Counted from the first letter of the stretch, positions 1 through 9,485 are shown. The stretch is 64,000 nt of DNA from Cytophagales bacterium (GCA_004294445.1 REAZ01000005.1:86479-150478), one strand, 5' to 3'. Numbers and translations: made by a program. The notes: generated from the letters alone by a model not told the origin.

Positions 1-2
1 TC

Positions 3-2654
3 AAAGGAATGGGCAATATTCGCAATGCAGGTTTTGAAGAAAAAGATTTTTTTTATGCAAAAACAGGTATTTACGGCTTTTTCCAAAAATATAGCGAACA
101 GATTGACAGCAAGTTTTTTACTGAATTTGCCAATAAAAACGTACTCAAAACCATAGAAGAAGACAAATGGGACGGGAGCAAAAATAAAATCAGTGTTCCC
201 GAAAATCTAAAACTTGCCCTAAACCAAATTTTTAATAAATTAGAAAATTTAAAGAACAAATATAAATCTGATTATCTGATAGTTACGAACTTGCTGCCTT
301 ATATTTATTTGCTGGCAACCATCAACGAAATGGACAAAAAGCTGCGAAAGCTGATGAGCGATAAAAATAAGGTACATATCAGTGATTTTAACCAAAAAAT
401 AAACCAAATAGTTGAGCGTGAGCCTATTCCATATATCTATGAAAGAATTGGTGAACGCTTTAAGCACATCTTGATTGATGAGTTTCAAGACACTTCCCAA
501 ATGCAATGGCATAACCTTATTCCTTTGGTTTCCAACTCCTTAGGTTTTGATTTGCCCAATATGCTCGTAGGCGATGCCAAACAAGCAATTTACCGTTGGC
601 GAAGTGGAAATGCCGATTTGATAGTGCATTTGCCTCATGTGCCTACAGCCGCTTCTGACTCGCCGGTAGCGGAAAACGCCATGATTTTTCGCGAACATTT
701 TCATGCCAAAAACTTAGATAGGAATTTTCGCAGCAAAGGGCAAATTATAGATTTTAACAACCATCTTTTTGAGTTTTTGGCTGTTAATTATTCAAAAAAT
801 TTTCCGTCTTTATCGGGTTACTACAAAGAAGTGCGGCAAAAAATAGACGAAAACAAAACCGAAGGCGGTCATGTTCAGATTAGTTTTTTAAGCAAAGAAA
901 GTGATTATGATGAAGGTACTTTTGAGGAATGTTTGAAAATTGTAAGAGATTTGGTTGAAAATAAGGGCTATACCTACAGAGACATTGCGATTTTGGCAAG
1001 AACAAACACGAAGGCAAGCAAACTGGCTGAACGCTTTTTAGAGCATAAAATTCAGGTAATTTCCTCTGAATCATTACTTTTGACGTATTCTCCCAAAGTA
1101 AATTTCATTGTGAGTTTTTTGCGGATAATGATGCAACCGCTCAACCCTGCGGCAAAGGCAGACTTGCTCTATTTCCTTTACGACCATTACAATGGCGAAC
1201 TCAACGCCAATTTGCCTTTTGATGACAATACGCATTTGGCAATTGGTAAGGTTTGCAATAGTTTTAAATTCAAAGATTTTGCAGATTTTATCAAAGAAAA
1301 GTTTACTAAAGCCTTTGGGGGGAAATCTCCTGATTTTAAAACCTTACAGTATTTATCTCTTTACGAAGTTGCCGAAGAACTTATACGCACTTTCGAACTT
1401 AACTTCGATAGCAAGCAGCAAATTTACTTGCAAAAATTGCTTGACGTAATGCTCGATTACGGCTTGCGAAATTCTAATAATTTGCCCGACTTTTTGGAAT
1501 ATTGGGATACCAAAAAAAGCAAAATTTCCATCACTACGCCCGAAACGGGCAACGCTATCCGCATTATGACTATTCACAAGTCCAAAGGCTTGCAGTTTCC
1601 TGTGGTCATTTTGCCATACACCGATTGGGAAACTACGCCTAAGGCAGGCGAAAAACTTTGGCTTTCTTGGGAAAATGATATTTGCCCAAAACTAAAAATG
1701 GTAATTTTGCCCATAAAAAAAGAACTTTTAGAAACTCAGTTTGCAGACGAATACCAAAACGAAATGCAAGCAACTTTCATAGATGCCGTAAATATGCTTT
1801 ATGTGGCACTTACCCGCCCCGAAGAGCGATTATATATCTTAGCAAAGGAAAATAAGGCAAAAAAGCCAGATAATAGCAGCAAAGCAGTACCCGCAAGTGT
1901 ACAGGAATTGCTCAATATTTATATAGAAAGTATCAATCCTCACTTAGTAGAAGATGAATTGGGACAGCACTTTTTGCTAAGAAATGACGAAAATGGGAAG
2001 TATTCTACCAAAGCCGCAAAAATTACAGATAGCTATGAATTATCTTATTTTTTGAGTACAGAGTGTAGGGACAAAATCCGCATGAGGCGCGATACCAAAA
2101 AAGTAAAAGTTCAGCAGCAGCAGGAAGTAAAAACTGAAAACGATATTGATATTCAGGGGCTTTACGATGCCCGAAAGCAAGGTTTGCTCGTGCATAATGC
2201 CTTCGAGAGGGTAAAATATGGAGCAGATATTCCAAGAGCAGTCCAAAAATTAGTGAATGAGGGCTACATCAAAGACGAGGAGAAAACTGCAATAGAGGAG
2301 AAAATGCAGCAAATTGTTGCCCTGCCCGAAATTGCCGATTTCTTTGTACCAAAAGAGGGAAGGCTTATTTTTAACGAAAAAGAATTGATAGTGAAGTCGT
2401 CTATGGGGACACAGACAACGGCATTGGGGACACAGACAACGGCAGCAAAAATACTTCGCCCTGATAAAATTTTGATTGACAACAACTTAATTACTATTAT
2501 TGACTATAAAACGGGCATGGAAAAAATCAAAGAGCATACACGACAGCTCGACGAATATGCCCAAGCCTTAGCAGCAATAGAAGGTTTTGAAAATCATCAA
2601 ATCCAAAAATTTATTGTTTACACAGAGGTATTAAAGGTGAAGAAAGTATTTTGA
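3..2654 (+). CDS. AddA/RecB-like UvrD helicase-nuclease, 5' part missing
   Basis: This is an ATP-dependent DNA helicase/exonuclease subunit for double-strand break processing. The reading frame is open to the left edge of the window, so the N-terminus with Walker A is missing and the first in-frame ATG (base 9) need not be the start. The sequence shows superfamily I motifs in order, numbered from that ATG: DEFQDTS (about 157-163, motif II), GDAKQAIYRWR (about 188), DRNFRS, MTIHKSKGLQFP (motif V) and YVALTR (motif VI). A C-terminal RecB-type nuclease domain follows, with LVHNAFER, RPDKILID and IIDYKTG. The partner AddB gene would lie off-window. The stop is 4 bases from the convergent dihydroorotase-like gene. 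A small duplicated insert lies in the nuclease domain at 2404-2444. Confidence 0.9.
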   Translation, partial: KGMGNIRNAGFEEKDFFYAKTGIYGFFQKYSEQIDSKFFTEFANKNVLKTIEEDKWDGSKNKISVPENLKLALNQIFNKLENLKNKYKSDYLIVTNLLPYIYLLATINEMDKKLRKLMSDKNKVHISDFNQKINQIVEREPIPYIYERIGERFKHILIDEFQDTSQMQWHNLIPLVSNSLGFDLPNMLVGDAKQAIYRWRSGNADLIVHLPHVPTAASDSPVAENAMIFREHFHAKNLDRNFRSKGQIIDFNNHLFEFLAVNYSKNFPSLSGYYKEVRQKIDENKTEGGHVQISFLSKESDYDEGTFEECLKIVRDLVENKGYTYRDIAILARTNTKASKLAERFLEHKIQVISSESLLLTYSPKVNFIVSFLRIMMQPLNPAAKADLLYFLYDHYNGELNANLPFDDNTHLAIGKVCNSFKFKDFADFIKEKFTKAFGGKSPDFKTLQYLSLYEVAEELIRTFELNFDSKQQIYLQKLLDVMLDYGLRNSNNLPDFLEYWDTKKSKISITTPETGNAIRIMTIHKSKGLQFPVVILPYTDWETTPKAGEKLWLSWENDICPKLKMVILPIKKELLETQFADEYQNEMQATFIDAVNMLYVALTRPEERLYILAKENKAKKPDNSSKAVPASVQELLNIYIESINPHLVEDELGQHFLLRNDENGKYSTKAAKITDSYELSYFLSTECRDKIRMRRDTKKVKVQQQQEVKTENDIDIQGLYDARKQGLLVHNAFERVKYGADIPRAVQKLVNEGYIKDEEKTAIEEKMQQIVALPEIADFFVPKEGRLIFNEKELIVKSSMGTQTTALGTQTTAAKILRPDKILIDNNLITIIDYKTGMEKIKEHTRQLDEYAQALAAIEGFENHQIQKFIVYTEVLKVKKVF
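2404..2444 (+). repeat. 20-base unit in tandem inside the helicase-nuclease gene
   Basis: The unit tggggacacagacaacggca occurs at 2404-2423 and again, identical, at 2425-2444, separated by one t. The period of 21 keeps the frame and encodes GTQTTA twice. It sits just before the RPDKILID nuclease motif and looks like an in-frame insertion followed by duplication. Confidence 0.9.
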
Positions 2655-2658
2655 AAAA

Positions 2659-3930
2659 TTACATAAACAACCTCGTCTTGCCTTTGTTAAATACGCCCAA
2701 GACTTCTCCTTCTAAGGTGCGACCTGCAAAGGGGGAGTTTTTTGATTTCGAGCAGATGTCTTTTGCTTTGTATTCCCAAGATTGCGATGGATTAAAAAGC
2801 GTCAAATTAGCCATTTCCCCTACAGCTATTTGTGGCTGACTAACTTTCAAAATTTGTCTCGGATTGTAGGTAATTTTCTCTATCAATTTTTCTATGGGGA
2901 GTTTGTTACCAAAAGTATTGGCTACTGCAAAAGCTGTTTCTAAGCCTATGATGCCGAACTCTGCCAAGTCAAATTCCAAACACTTGCTTTCTTCGTCCTG
3001 AGGCTGATGGTCTGATACTATAGCATCTATGGTGTCGTCTGATAGCCCTTCTATTAATGCTTGAATGTCTCTTTGGGTTCGGAATGGCGGTTTTACTTTT
3101 AAGTTAGTATCAAAATCTTTCAAATCTTCGTCTGTAAAAGCTAACTGATGTGCCGCAATATCTGCTGTAATGGGCAAGCCTTGCTTTTTTGCCTCTCTGA
3201 TGAGCTGGACAGATTCGGCACACGAAATTCCCGAAAAATGAATTTTCCCTCCTGCATAGCTCAATAGTTTCAAATCTCTGATAATACCCATTTCTTCGGC
3301 TAAGGAAGGCAGCCCTTTCATGCCCAACAAAGTGCTACTTAAGCCCTCGTGCATCATACCTTGCTTGCTCAAATTTTTTTCGTCAGGCATATTGATAAAT
3401 AAGCCCTCAAACTGTGATAAGTATTGTAGAATTTTGATAATTAGGCTTGTATTGGTGGTGGGGAGCAGTCCGTCAGAAAAAGCAACAGCACCTGCTGTAT
3501 GTAGGTCAAGCATTTCTGTCATTTCTTCTCCTTTGGTGTCTGTGGAAGCGGCGGCTATTGGGTAAAGGCTACAAAGTCTTGATTCTGAATGTCTTAAAAT
3601 AAAATGAATCGCTTCTTTGGTTTGGATAGCGGGCTGGCTCACGGGCAAAGTTGCTATTTCGGTAAAGCCGCCATGCATCGCCGCTTCGCAGGCGGAATTT
3701 ATATCCTCTTTGTATTCCAAACCCATTGCAGGGACAACGGCACGCATATCAAACCAGCCTACAGATAAGCAAGCTCCCTCATAATGAACTACTTGTGTAG
3801 CTTCTGTATTTTCATCAGTATTTGTAATGGAAGTAATTATGCCATCTTTGAGGCTTACATTTTTTATTTGCAGATGAAAAGGGCTATTTTTAGCAATAAT
3901 TTTGACCGATTTGAGTAATATGTCGTCCAT
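2659..3930 (-). CDS. Dihydroorotase-like amidohydrolase lacking the HxH metal motif
   Basis: This is a TIM-barrel amidohydrolase of the dihydroorotase family, 423 residues. Active enzymes have a D-x-H-x-H motif at the end of strand 1; here the matching position reads GWFDMRAVV (residues 58-66), so both zinc-binding histidines are absent. The late SDHQPQ motif (around residue 310) that follows the catalytic Asp is kept. It may be a PyrX-like non-catalytic partner of an aspartate carbamoyltransferase or an enzyme with changed chemistry; similar sequences occur widely in Bacteroidota under the name dihydroorotase. It lies 44 bases downstream of the kinase gene on the same strand, so the two may be cotranscribed. 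Family assignment is firm; activity is doubtful. Confidence 0.85.
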   Translation of the reverse strand: MDDILLKSVKIIAKNSPFHLQIKNVSLKDGIITSITNTDENTEATQVVHYEGACLSVGWFDMRAVVPAMGLEYKEDINSACEAAMHGGFTEIATLPVSQPAIQTKEAIHFILRHSESRLCSLYPIAAASTDTKGEEMTEMLDLHTAGAVAFSDGLLPTTNTSLIIKILQYLSQFEGLFINMPDEKNLSKQGMMHEGLSSTLLGMKGLPSLAEEMGIIRDLKLLSYAGGKIHFSGISCAESVQLIREAKKQGLPITADIAAHQLAFTDEDLKDFDTNLKVKPPFRTQRDIQALIEGLSDDTIDAIVSDHQPQDEESKCLEFDLAEFGIIGLETAFAVANTFGNKLPIEKLIEKITYNPRQILKVSQPQIAVGEMANLTLFNPSQSWEYKAKDICSKSKNSPFAGRTLEGEVLGVFNKGKTRLFM

Positions 3931-3974
3931 TCCGAATAGATATTTATGTGTTAGAAAGCAGTTTATAAAATAGG

Positions 3975-4826
3975 CTAATTTTGATGATACAAAACTAAGC
4001 CCGCAGAAGGTTCTTCTGTGATATTTTTCAGTGTAATTTCTTTGTCATTTGCTACTTGGCGTAGTACATTGGCGTAGTAAAAAGCAACAGAGCCAGTAAA
4101 ATGGACTTTATAGTTTTTATAATTTGCAAATTTGCAGACATGCCGCTCAAAAAACAAATCAAATGCCTTATAAACCAATGCGTAGCAATATTCCTCTCTG
4201 AGGTGGTCGAACAGAAACTTTGAAAAAGATGCAAAATAACGATTAGGAAAGGGTTTATACACATTATCAAGCACTTCATCGCGGGTGAGGTAATGTCTTT
4301 TCTCAAAAAGTTGGTGCAGGTGAGTTGGCATTTCTTTATTCAAAAAATCTGTAATAAGTTGTCTGCCCAAATAACCTCCGCTTCCCTCATCGCCGAGCCA
4401 AAAACCTAAATTTATTGAGGATTGGGTAATATTTTTGCCATTATAAAGCGTAGCATTTGAGCCTGTGCCAAGAATGCAAGCAATTCCTTGCTCCTGCCCG
4501 CACAAGCCTCTTGCTGCCCCAAGTATATCTGTCTGTACGTCTATTTGGGCTGCCGAAAATACTTGTCTAAGTGCCTCAGCTACTATTTTGCAACGTTCGG
4601 GAGTAGAACAGCCTGTACCGTAAAAATATATTTCCTTTACTTCCTTGCTCGATAGCAAAAATGCACTTAACTGGCTGACATACAGGCTTTCCAAAGTCTG
4701 TATGATAGATTCTTTATCTTGGTAGTAAGGACTGATTCCTTCGGTTTTAGCCTGCAATATCTTGCCGCTTGGCGATAGCAATCGCCAAGAAACCTTTGTT
4801 GAGCCGCTATCTGCTATCAGTATCAT
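3975..4826 (-). CDS. BadF/BadG-type ATPase, N-acetylglucosamine kinase-like
   Basis: A 283-residue sugar-kinase-like protein of the ASKHA fold. The phosphate-1 loop is at the start (ADSGSTKVSW, residues 5-14), the middle has ILGAARGLC and ILGTGSNAT (adenosine/phosphate-2 region), followed by GFWLGDEGSGGYLGR, typical of the BadF/BadG/BcrA/BcrD group that includes GlcNAc kinases. The probable role is cytoplasmic phosphorylation of an amino sugar from cell-wall or chitin turnover; the exact substrate cannot be read from sequence. It is the first gene of a likely two-gene transcript with the dihydroorotase-like gene. A complex palindrome (4860-4986) would lie in its leader if transcription starts near 4990, where CAAAGATA (4998-5005, minus strand TATCTTTG) could be a -7 box. 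Confidence 0.85.
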   Translation of the reverse strand: MILIADSGSTKVSWRLLSPSGKILQAKTEGISPYYQDKESIIQTLESLYVSQLSAFLLSSKEVKEIYFYGTGCSTPERCKIVAEALRQVFSAAQIDVQTDILGAARGLCGQEQGIACILGTGSNATLYNGKNITQSSINLGFWLGDEGSGGYLGRQLITDFLNKEMPTHLHQLFEKRHYLTRDEVLDNVYKPFPNRYFASFSKFLFDHLREEYCYALVYKAFDLFFERHVCKFANYKNYKVHFTGSVAFYYANVLRQVANDKEITLKNITEEPSAGLVLYHQN

Positions 4827-4859
4827 TGAAGTTTATAAAATTTATGAAATTTACTTGTT

Positions 4860-4986
4860 AACGTAAGTTGCTTTTGCCATTATTTTGGTCTGCACCGTAG
4901 GTCTAGGGCGACCCCGTCTGACCTGCATATTAAGGTGTTTTAAACGGTCAGACCTGCGGTGCAGACCGTCTTGTGCAACTTAGGTT
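4860..4986. repeat. Nested inverted-repeat element
   Basis: Outer arms aacgtaagttgc (4860-4871) and gcaacttaggtt (4975-4986) are complementary with one mismatch. Inner 18-base arms at 4887-4904 and 4950-4967 are also complementary with one mismatch, and an alternative 8-base pairing exists between 4916-4923 and 4946-4953. It lies between divergently transcribed genes. It could be a small non-autonomous mobile element or a structured leader of the kinase transcript. No second copy was seen in this window. Confidence 0.8.
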
Positions 4987-5048
4987 TGTTATTGTGGCAA
5001 AGATAAAAGAAAACAAAATATTATCGTCATAATTTATCCTTCCTACCA

Positions 5049-6584
5049 ATGAATTATATAGGAAGACTTCGTATTTTTTTCAAAATAATGTCTAAATTTG
5101 CCTATAAGAAAAAGATTTCTACAAGCAAATTTTTTATGCGTTTTCCAACTGAAATAGAAGAAGTTAAGCAAGTAATAAAGCAAGAAGTAGCTCCCAAAGT
5201 AGGAAATTGGTTGGGGGTGGAGAGGTTTAACCTAAAGAATTTCAGGTTCAACATCATGGCAAGGGTTACGGGGCTAACGGCAAGTATTTGGGGGTTTACC
5301 TCTTTGTGGGGCGAGGCTGGCTACACCGTTACTACGATGGGCTTGGGCGCGCTCATTATCTTTCAAATGATAGGCTTAATAAAGCAAGCCGAACACTCCA
5401 ACAAAGAGATGGTGGATTTCTTAAATTCTATTCGCCATGACGATTTGTCCCAACAGTACAAACTAAGTGGCGAAGGCAAATCTATTAACGAGCTAAATCG
5501 TGCTTTTAACATTGTTTTAGCCAAATTCAAAGAGGTAAGAGCCGAAAAAGAAGCGAACTATCAATACCTCAAAACAATAATACACCATGTAGGGATAGGT
5601 ATTATTTCTTTTAACAAGCAAGGTGAGATACAAATCATTAACAATGCTGCCAAAAGATATTTTAAAATCAACCAACTCACGCACATCGAAAAGCTACGGG
5701 CATTCAGCAATGAGCTTGTCGAAAAAGTATGGAACTTACGCACAGGAACGAGAGATTTAGTAAAAATTTATTCCAATGATGAGGTAATTCAGTTGGCTAT
5801 TTATGCCATTGAGCTAAATTTGCGTGGAGAAGACTACAAGCTCATCACCCTGCAAGATATTCATTCAGAGCTTGAGGAGCAAGAAATGGACGCATGGCAA
5901 AAACTAATTCGAGTACTCACGCATGAGATTATGAACTCTATTACCCCTATTTCTTCTTTGGCGGCTACGATTGGGGGCGAGGTGGAGTATTTGCAAGAAA
6001 ATGCCGACAATGGTATTTCTGCCGAAGATTTGGGCGATATGCACTTGGCAATCCAAACTATCCAACGCCGTAGCGAGGGACTTATCCGCTTTGTGAGCGA
6101 CTTTCGCAACCTTACCCACGTACCTATTCCCAAGTTTAGCCATATAAAAGTCATTGATATTCTCACAAGGGTTGCCTTACTGATGGGCAACGAAATGGAA
6201 AAAAGTACGATAGACTTCAAAGTGTCGGTAGAGCCTGATACACTGATGATTATGGCGGACTCTGAAATGATAGAGCAAGTGCTAATCAACTTGGTGAAAA
6301 ATGCCATTCAAGCCTTAGAAAGCTGCGAGGACAAGCCCCAAAAGCAAGTATTTCTGTTTGCGAAACAAGATGAAAAAAGCAAACCTTTCATCGTAGTAAG
6401 GGACAACGGTTCGGGCATAGAAAAAGAGGCTATTGACCGTATTTTTATTCCATTTTTTACTACCAAAAAGAATGGTTCGGGCATCGGATTGAGTCTTTCG
6501 CGCCAAATTATGCGGCAACACAAGGGCAGCATCACCGCCCACTCCGAAATCAATATAGGGACAGATTTTATTTTGAAATTTTAA
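5049..6584 (+). CDS. Sensor histidine kinase, PAS plus HisKA/HATPase
   Basis: A 511-residue membrane-attached histidine kinase. Two short hydrophobic segments (about residues 73-112) with almost no external loop suggest it senses a membrane or cytoplasmic signal. A PAS-like region follows (about 170-275). The phospho-acceptor box is VLTHEIMNSITP with His292, then the ATPase domain with N box LINLVKNAIQAL, G1 VRDNGSGI and G2 GSGIGLSLSRQIM. The H-box type resembles NtrY-like kinases of Bacteroidota. No response regulator gene is adjacent, so it is an orphan kinase here. The ATG at 5049 is used; a second ATG at 5088 would shorten it by 13 residues. The beta-helix gene starts 12 bases downstream. 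Confidence 0.9.
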   Translation: MNYIGRLRIFFKIMSKFAYKKKISTSKFFMRFPTEIEEVKQVIKQEVAPKVGNWLGVERFNLKNFRFNIMARVTGLTASIWGFTSLWGEAGYTVTTMGLGALIIFQMIGLIKQAEHSNKEMVDFLNSIRHDDLSQQYKLSGEGKSINELNRAFNIVLAKFKEVRAEKEANYQYLKTIIHHVGIGIISFNKQGEIQIINNAAKRYFKINQLTHIEKLRAFSNELVEKVWNLRTGTRDLVKIYSNDEVIQLAIYAIELNLRGEDYKLITLQDIHSELEEQEMDAWQKLIRVLTHEIMNSITPISSLAATIGGEVEYLQENADNGISAEDLGDMHLAIQTIQRRSEGLIRFVSDFRNLTHVPIPKFSHIKVIDILTRVALLMGNEMEKSTIDFKVSVEPDTLMIMADSEMIEQVLINLVKNAIQALESCEDKPQKQVFLFAKQDEKSKPFIVVRDNGSGIEKEAIDRIFIPFFTTKKNGSGIGLSLSRQIMRQHKGSITAHSEINIGTDFILKF

Positions 6585-6596
6585 GAAAATAAACCA

Positions 6597-7808
6597 ATGA
6601 CAAACATGAAAATCCAACGTATTATTCTCATTACTGCTTTTTTATTTGGCACTATTATCTACCAAGCTGCTGCTCAGAAGGAAATACAGAAACGTCTGCA
6701 AACAAAGCTCATCATGGCGAAAGATGGAGATGTGATTGAAATAGAAGAAGGTACTTTCCAATTTTCGGCGAGTCTTTCCCTCGATAATAAAAAGAACATC
6801 ACCATCAAAGGAAAGGGAATGGACAAAACAATACTTTCTTTCAAAGGGCAAACCGAAGGGGCAGAAGGCTTAAAGATTACTAATGCACAAAATATTACTA
6901 TTCAAGACCTTACGGTGCAAGACACGAAAGGCGACTGCATAAAATCGCAGATGGTAGATGGCATGATTTATAGAAATGTAAAGGTAGAATGGACAGGCAA
7001 ACCCAATAAGAAAAATGGCGGATACGGACTCTATCCCGTCCAATGTACGAATGTGATGATAGACGCTTGCACAGCTATAGGTGCTTCGGACGCGGGTATT
7101 TATGTTGGGCAGTCAAAAGGAATTGTTGTCAAAAATAGCATTGCCTACCACAATGTAGCGGGCATTGAAATAGAAAACTCAATTGATGCAGATGTGTTTG
7201 ATAATGAAGCCTACCAAAACACAGGTGGTCTTTTAGTTTTTGATTTGCCCGACCTCATTCAGAAAAAAGGAGGAAATGTGCGGGTATTTAAAAATAAAAT
7301 TCACGATAATAATTTGCCAAATTTTGCCCCCAAAGGCAATATTGTTGCCAAAGTTCCCGATGGTACGGGCATCTTAATTTTAGCTACAAATCAGGTAGAA
7401 ATATTTGAAAATGAAATTATTAACAACAAATCTATAGGTACGGGCATCATCAGTTATTTCATGACTGAAAACCCCGTCAAAGATGAAAGCTACTACCCCT
7501 ATCCTACAGGTATTTCCATTCACGATAATACGTATCAGCGAGAAATCGGCAGAGCTACAAGCAAGGGGCGCATGGGGCAGATGTTTCGTTTCAAGCTAAA
7601 ATTTGGCAAAGATGTCCCTCATATTCTGTATGACGGCATTACCGACCCCAAAACAATGGACGGAAATGGGAATGTAAAACCTGAGTATCGTATCTGTATC
7701 AAAAATAATAAAAATGAGTCATTTGCCAACTTAGATGCAGCAAATGACTTCAAAAGTATTTCTAAAAAGATAGCACCGTATCAGTGCGAAAGCACCAGCC
7801 AAAAATAA
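6597..7808 (+). CDS. Secreted right-handed parallel beta-helix protein
   Basis: A 403-residue protein with an N-terminal signal peptide ending near AAAQ (cleavage about residue 26), so it acts in the periplasm or outside the cell. The body carries repeated short strands typical of NosD/pectate-lyase-like beta-helices: NITIKGKGMDKT, NITIQDLTVQDT, VMIDACTAIG, IVVKNSIAYHN, ADVFDNEAYQN and VEIFENEIINN. Such proteins bind or cleave polysaccharides, but no catalytic residues can be named here. A second ATG at 6606 (MKIQ) is an equally good start for the signal peptide. It follows the kinase by 12 bases and may share its transcript. The next gene converges from the other strand 14 bases away. Confidence 0.85.
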   Translation: MTNMKIQRIILITAFLFGTIIYQAAAQKEIQKRLQTKLIMAKDGDVIEIEEGTFQFSASLSLDNKKNITIKGKGMDKTILSFKGQTEGAEGLKITNAQNITIQDLTVQDTKGDCIKSQMVDGMIYRNVKVEWTGKPNKKNGGYGLYPVQCTNVMIDACTAIGASDAGIYVGQSKGIVVKNSIAYHNVAGIEIENSIDADVFDNEAYQNTGGLLVFDLPDLIQKKGGNVRVFKNKIHDNNLPNFAPKGNIVAKVPDGTGILILATNQVEIFENEIINNKSIGTGIISYFMTENPVKDESYYPYPTGISIHDNTYQREIGRATSKGRMGQMFRFKLKFGKDVPHILYDGITDPKTMDGNGNVKPEYRICIKNNKNESFANLDAANDFKSISKKIAPYQCESTSQK

Positions 7809-7822
7809 ATACCCCACCGCAC

Positions 7823-8704
7823 CTATTCCCCAGCATTGGTTCTTCTGAGAATCTCTCCCAAAGGATTAGGTGCAGTTTCTATAATTCTAATTTTTTCAGT
7901 AACTAATATATGGATAGGAATAATGAGCTTGCCTTCCTCCGTTTTGAGTGTAACGGAAATATTATCCATTTTCACTATTTCGCCCACCGAGTTGTCTTGC
8001 AAAATAATTTTCTGCCCTATTTGAAAATTATTTTTAGAATAAAGAGAAGATAAAAAATTAGTTAAAATATCCTTAGACGCAAACCCGTAAGAAATGGCAA
8101 AAGCTAAAACCGCCCCGCCAATCACAATAATAACGTTAGAAGTAATGATGGTGGTATTGATGCCCAACTGCTCTAAGGCAATCACCATGACAAAAAGCAA
8201 GAGGAAATAAAAGAAAGCATTGCTGACTAACTTGCCAAAAGCCAAACCAAACGAGAGAAACGCTGCCACAATAGTTTGCCTAACCACGCTTGCGATATAC
8301 AGTCCTATAATCAGAATGATAAGGCTAATAAATACTTGAGGGAGAAAATTCATAAAGCCAGAAATTTTCTGCGAAACAGCATTCCAGCCAAGTGTTTCTG
8401 AAATGCCGACCAAAAAAATCAGTAAGATAACCCAATAGGCAAAGCGAGCGATAATCTCTGCCACAGAAGTTTTTATTTGTGCTTTTTCAAAAAGGTCATG
8501 CACTTTTAACTTTTCCATCCATTGCTCAAAGTGCGTGAGTTTGAGCGTTTTGACGATAAGCAAGCCTGCAAGACGCGCAATGAATAGACCCAGAACGAGC
8601 AGAAGTATAGCCCCTAAAATCTTGGGAATAGCCCCTAAGATTCCAGAAATTAGGTGTTGAAATGAATTTAAAAAAAGCTCTGACCAGTCCACTATTTGTT
8701 CCAT
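7823..8704 (-). CDS. MscS-like mechanosensitive channel family protein
   Basis: A 293-residue inner-membrane protein with about five hydrophobic helices (near residues 18-50, 85-105, 118-145, 155-180 and 187-210). The last helix runs into YGFASKDILTNFLSSL, which matches the MscS pore helix and signature, followed by the beta domain starting FQIGQKIIL and a short cytoplasmic part. MscS-like channels release solutes during hypo-osmotic shock. The C-terminal domain is shorter than in E. coli MscS, as usual for the conserved-TM-helix subgroup. It is transcribed alone; the upstream gap to the sigma factor gene (8705-8910) shows no gene. Confidence 0.88.
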   Translation of the reverse strand: MEQIVDWSELFLNSFQHLISGILGAIPKILGAILLLVLGLFIARLAGLLIVKTLKLTHFEQWMEKLKVHDLFEKAQIKTSVAEIIARFAYWVILLIFLVGISETLGWNAVSQKISGFMNFLPQVFISLIILIIGLYIASVVRQTIVAAFLSFGLAFGKLVSNAFFYFLLLFVMVIALEQLGINTTIITSNVIIVIGGAVLAFAISYGFASKDILTNFLSSLYSKNNFQIGQKIILQDNSVGEIVKMDNISVTLKTEEGKLIIPIHILVTEKIRIIETAPNPLGEILRRTNAGE

Positions 8705-8910
8705 TTTAGTTTGATTTTTTTTACCTAAATAAATAAGACTCTATGCAATAAGGTAGCCAAATGAAGGAGTATATTTTAAATTTTTGAGGCAGGGGAAGTG
8801 CTTTTGTCCTTAAAATAACTAATATTGTGTAACCTAAGCCTAAAAACAGCGTAAAATTAATAAAAGTATTATTATAAATAGCTTTAATCTTTCTAAGCGT
8901 GTAGGACATA

Positions 8911-9444
8911 ATGACAGAAGACGAAATCATCAAAAGACTTATTCACTCAAACGACACTTCGGCATTTTCCATTCTATACGACAAATATGCAGATAAGATT
9001 TACTATAAATGTCTTTCGCTTGTAAAAGATAAACAGTTAGCCCAAGATTTAACACATGATATTTTTGTAAAAATTTTTGTTACAATCAGAAAATTTAATT
9101 TTCAATCTTCTTTTGCTACTTGGATATATAGGATTACTTATAATTTTTGTATCGACTTTATCAGAAAACAACAAAAACAGCAGGTTACACGTTTAGATGA
9201 GGAGGAAGATTATGTAGATGATGACATTGGGGACGAGGAGTTGTTTGCAATTTCTGTGGATAAGCTGGAGGTTATATTGGCACAGATACCCTCTGAAGAC
9301 AAAGCTATTTTGCTCATGAAATACCAAGATGAACTTTCACTCAAAGATATTATGCAACTGCTCGATATATCGGAAAGTGCTACAAAAATGAGAATCAAAA
9401 GAGCAAAAGAAAAAGTAATAACACTAAGTAAATCAATAAATTAG
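8911..9444 (+). CDS. ECF-type RNA polymerase sigma factor
   Basis: A 177-residue extracytoplasmic-function sigma factor. Region 2 is visible in FSILYDKYADKIYYKC and AQDLTHDIFVKIF followed by FATWIYRITYNFCIDFIRK (region 2.4 area). Region 4 is visible in LMKYQDELSLKDIMQLL and ESATKMRIKRAKEK, the helix-turn-helix for the -35 element. The linker is acidic (EEEDYVDDDIGDEE). A 66-residue gene follows 41 bases downstream; no classical anti-sigma factor is next to it, so its control is unclear. Confidence 0.92.
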   Translation: MTEDEIIKRLIHSNDTSAFSILYDKYADKIYYKCLSLVKDKQLAQDLTHDIFVKIFVTIRKFNFQSSFATWIYRITYNFCIDFIRKQQKQQVTRLDEEEDYVDDDIGDEELFAISVDKLEVILAQIPSEDKAILLMKYQDELSLKDIMQLLDISESATKMRIKRAKEKVITLSKSIN

Positions 9445-9485
9445 AAAATAATAACACCTTTGTAACTGTATAATCTAAGACGAAT

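Noticed and set aside
8721..8933. Possible 70-residue minus-strand gene before the sigma factor
   Set aside because: It overlaps the sigma factor start, has no recognisable features and looks like a chance frame.
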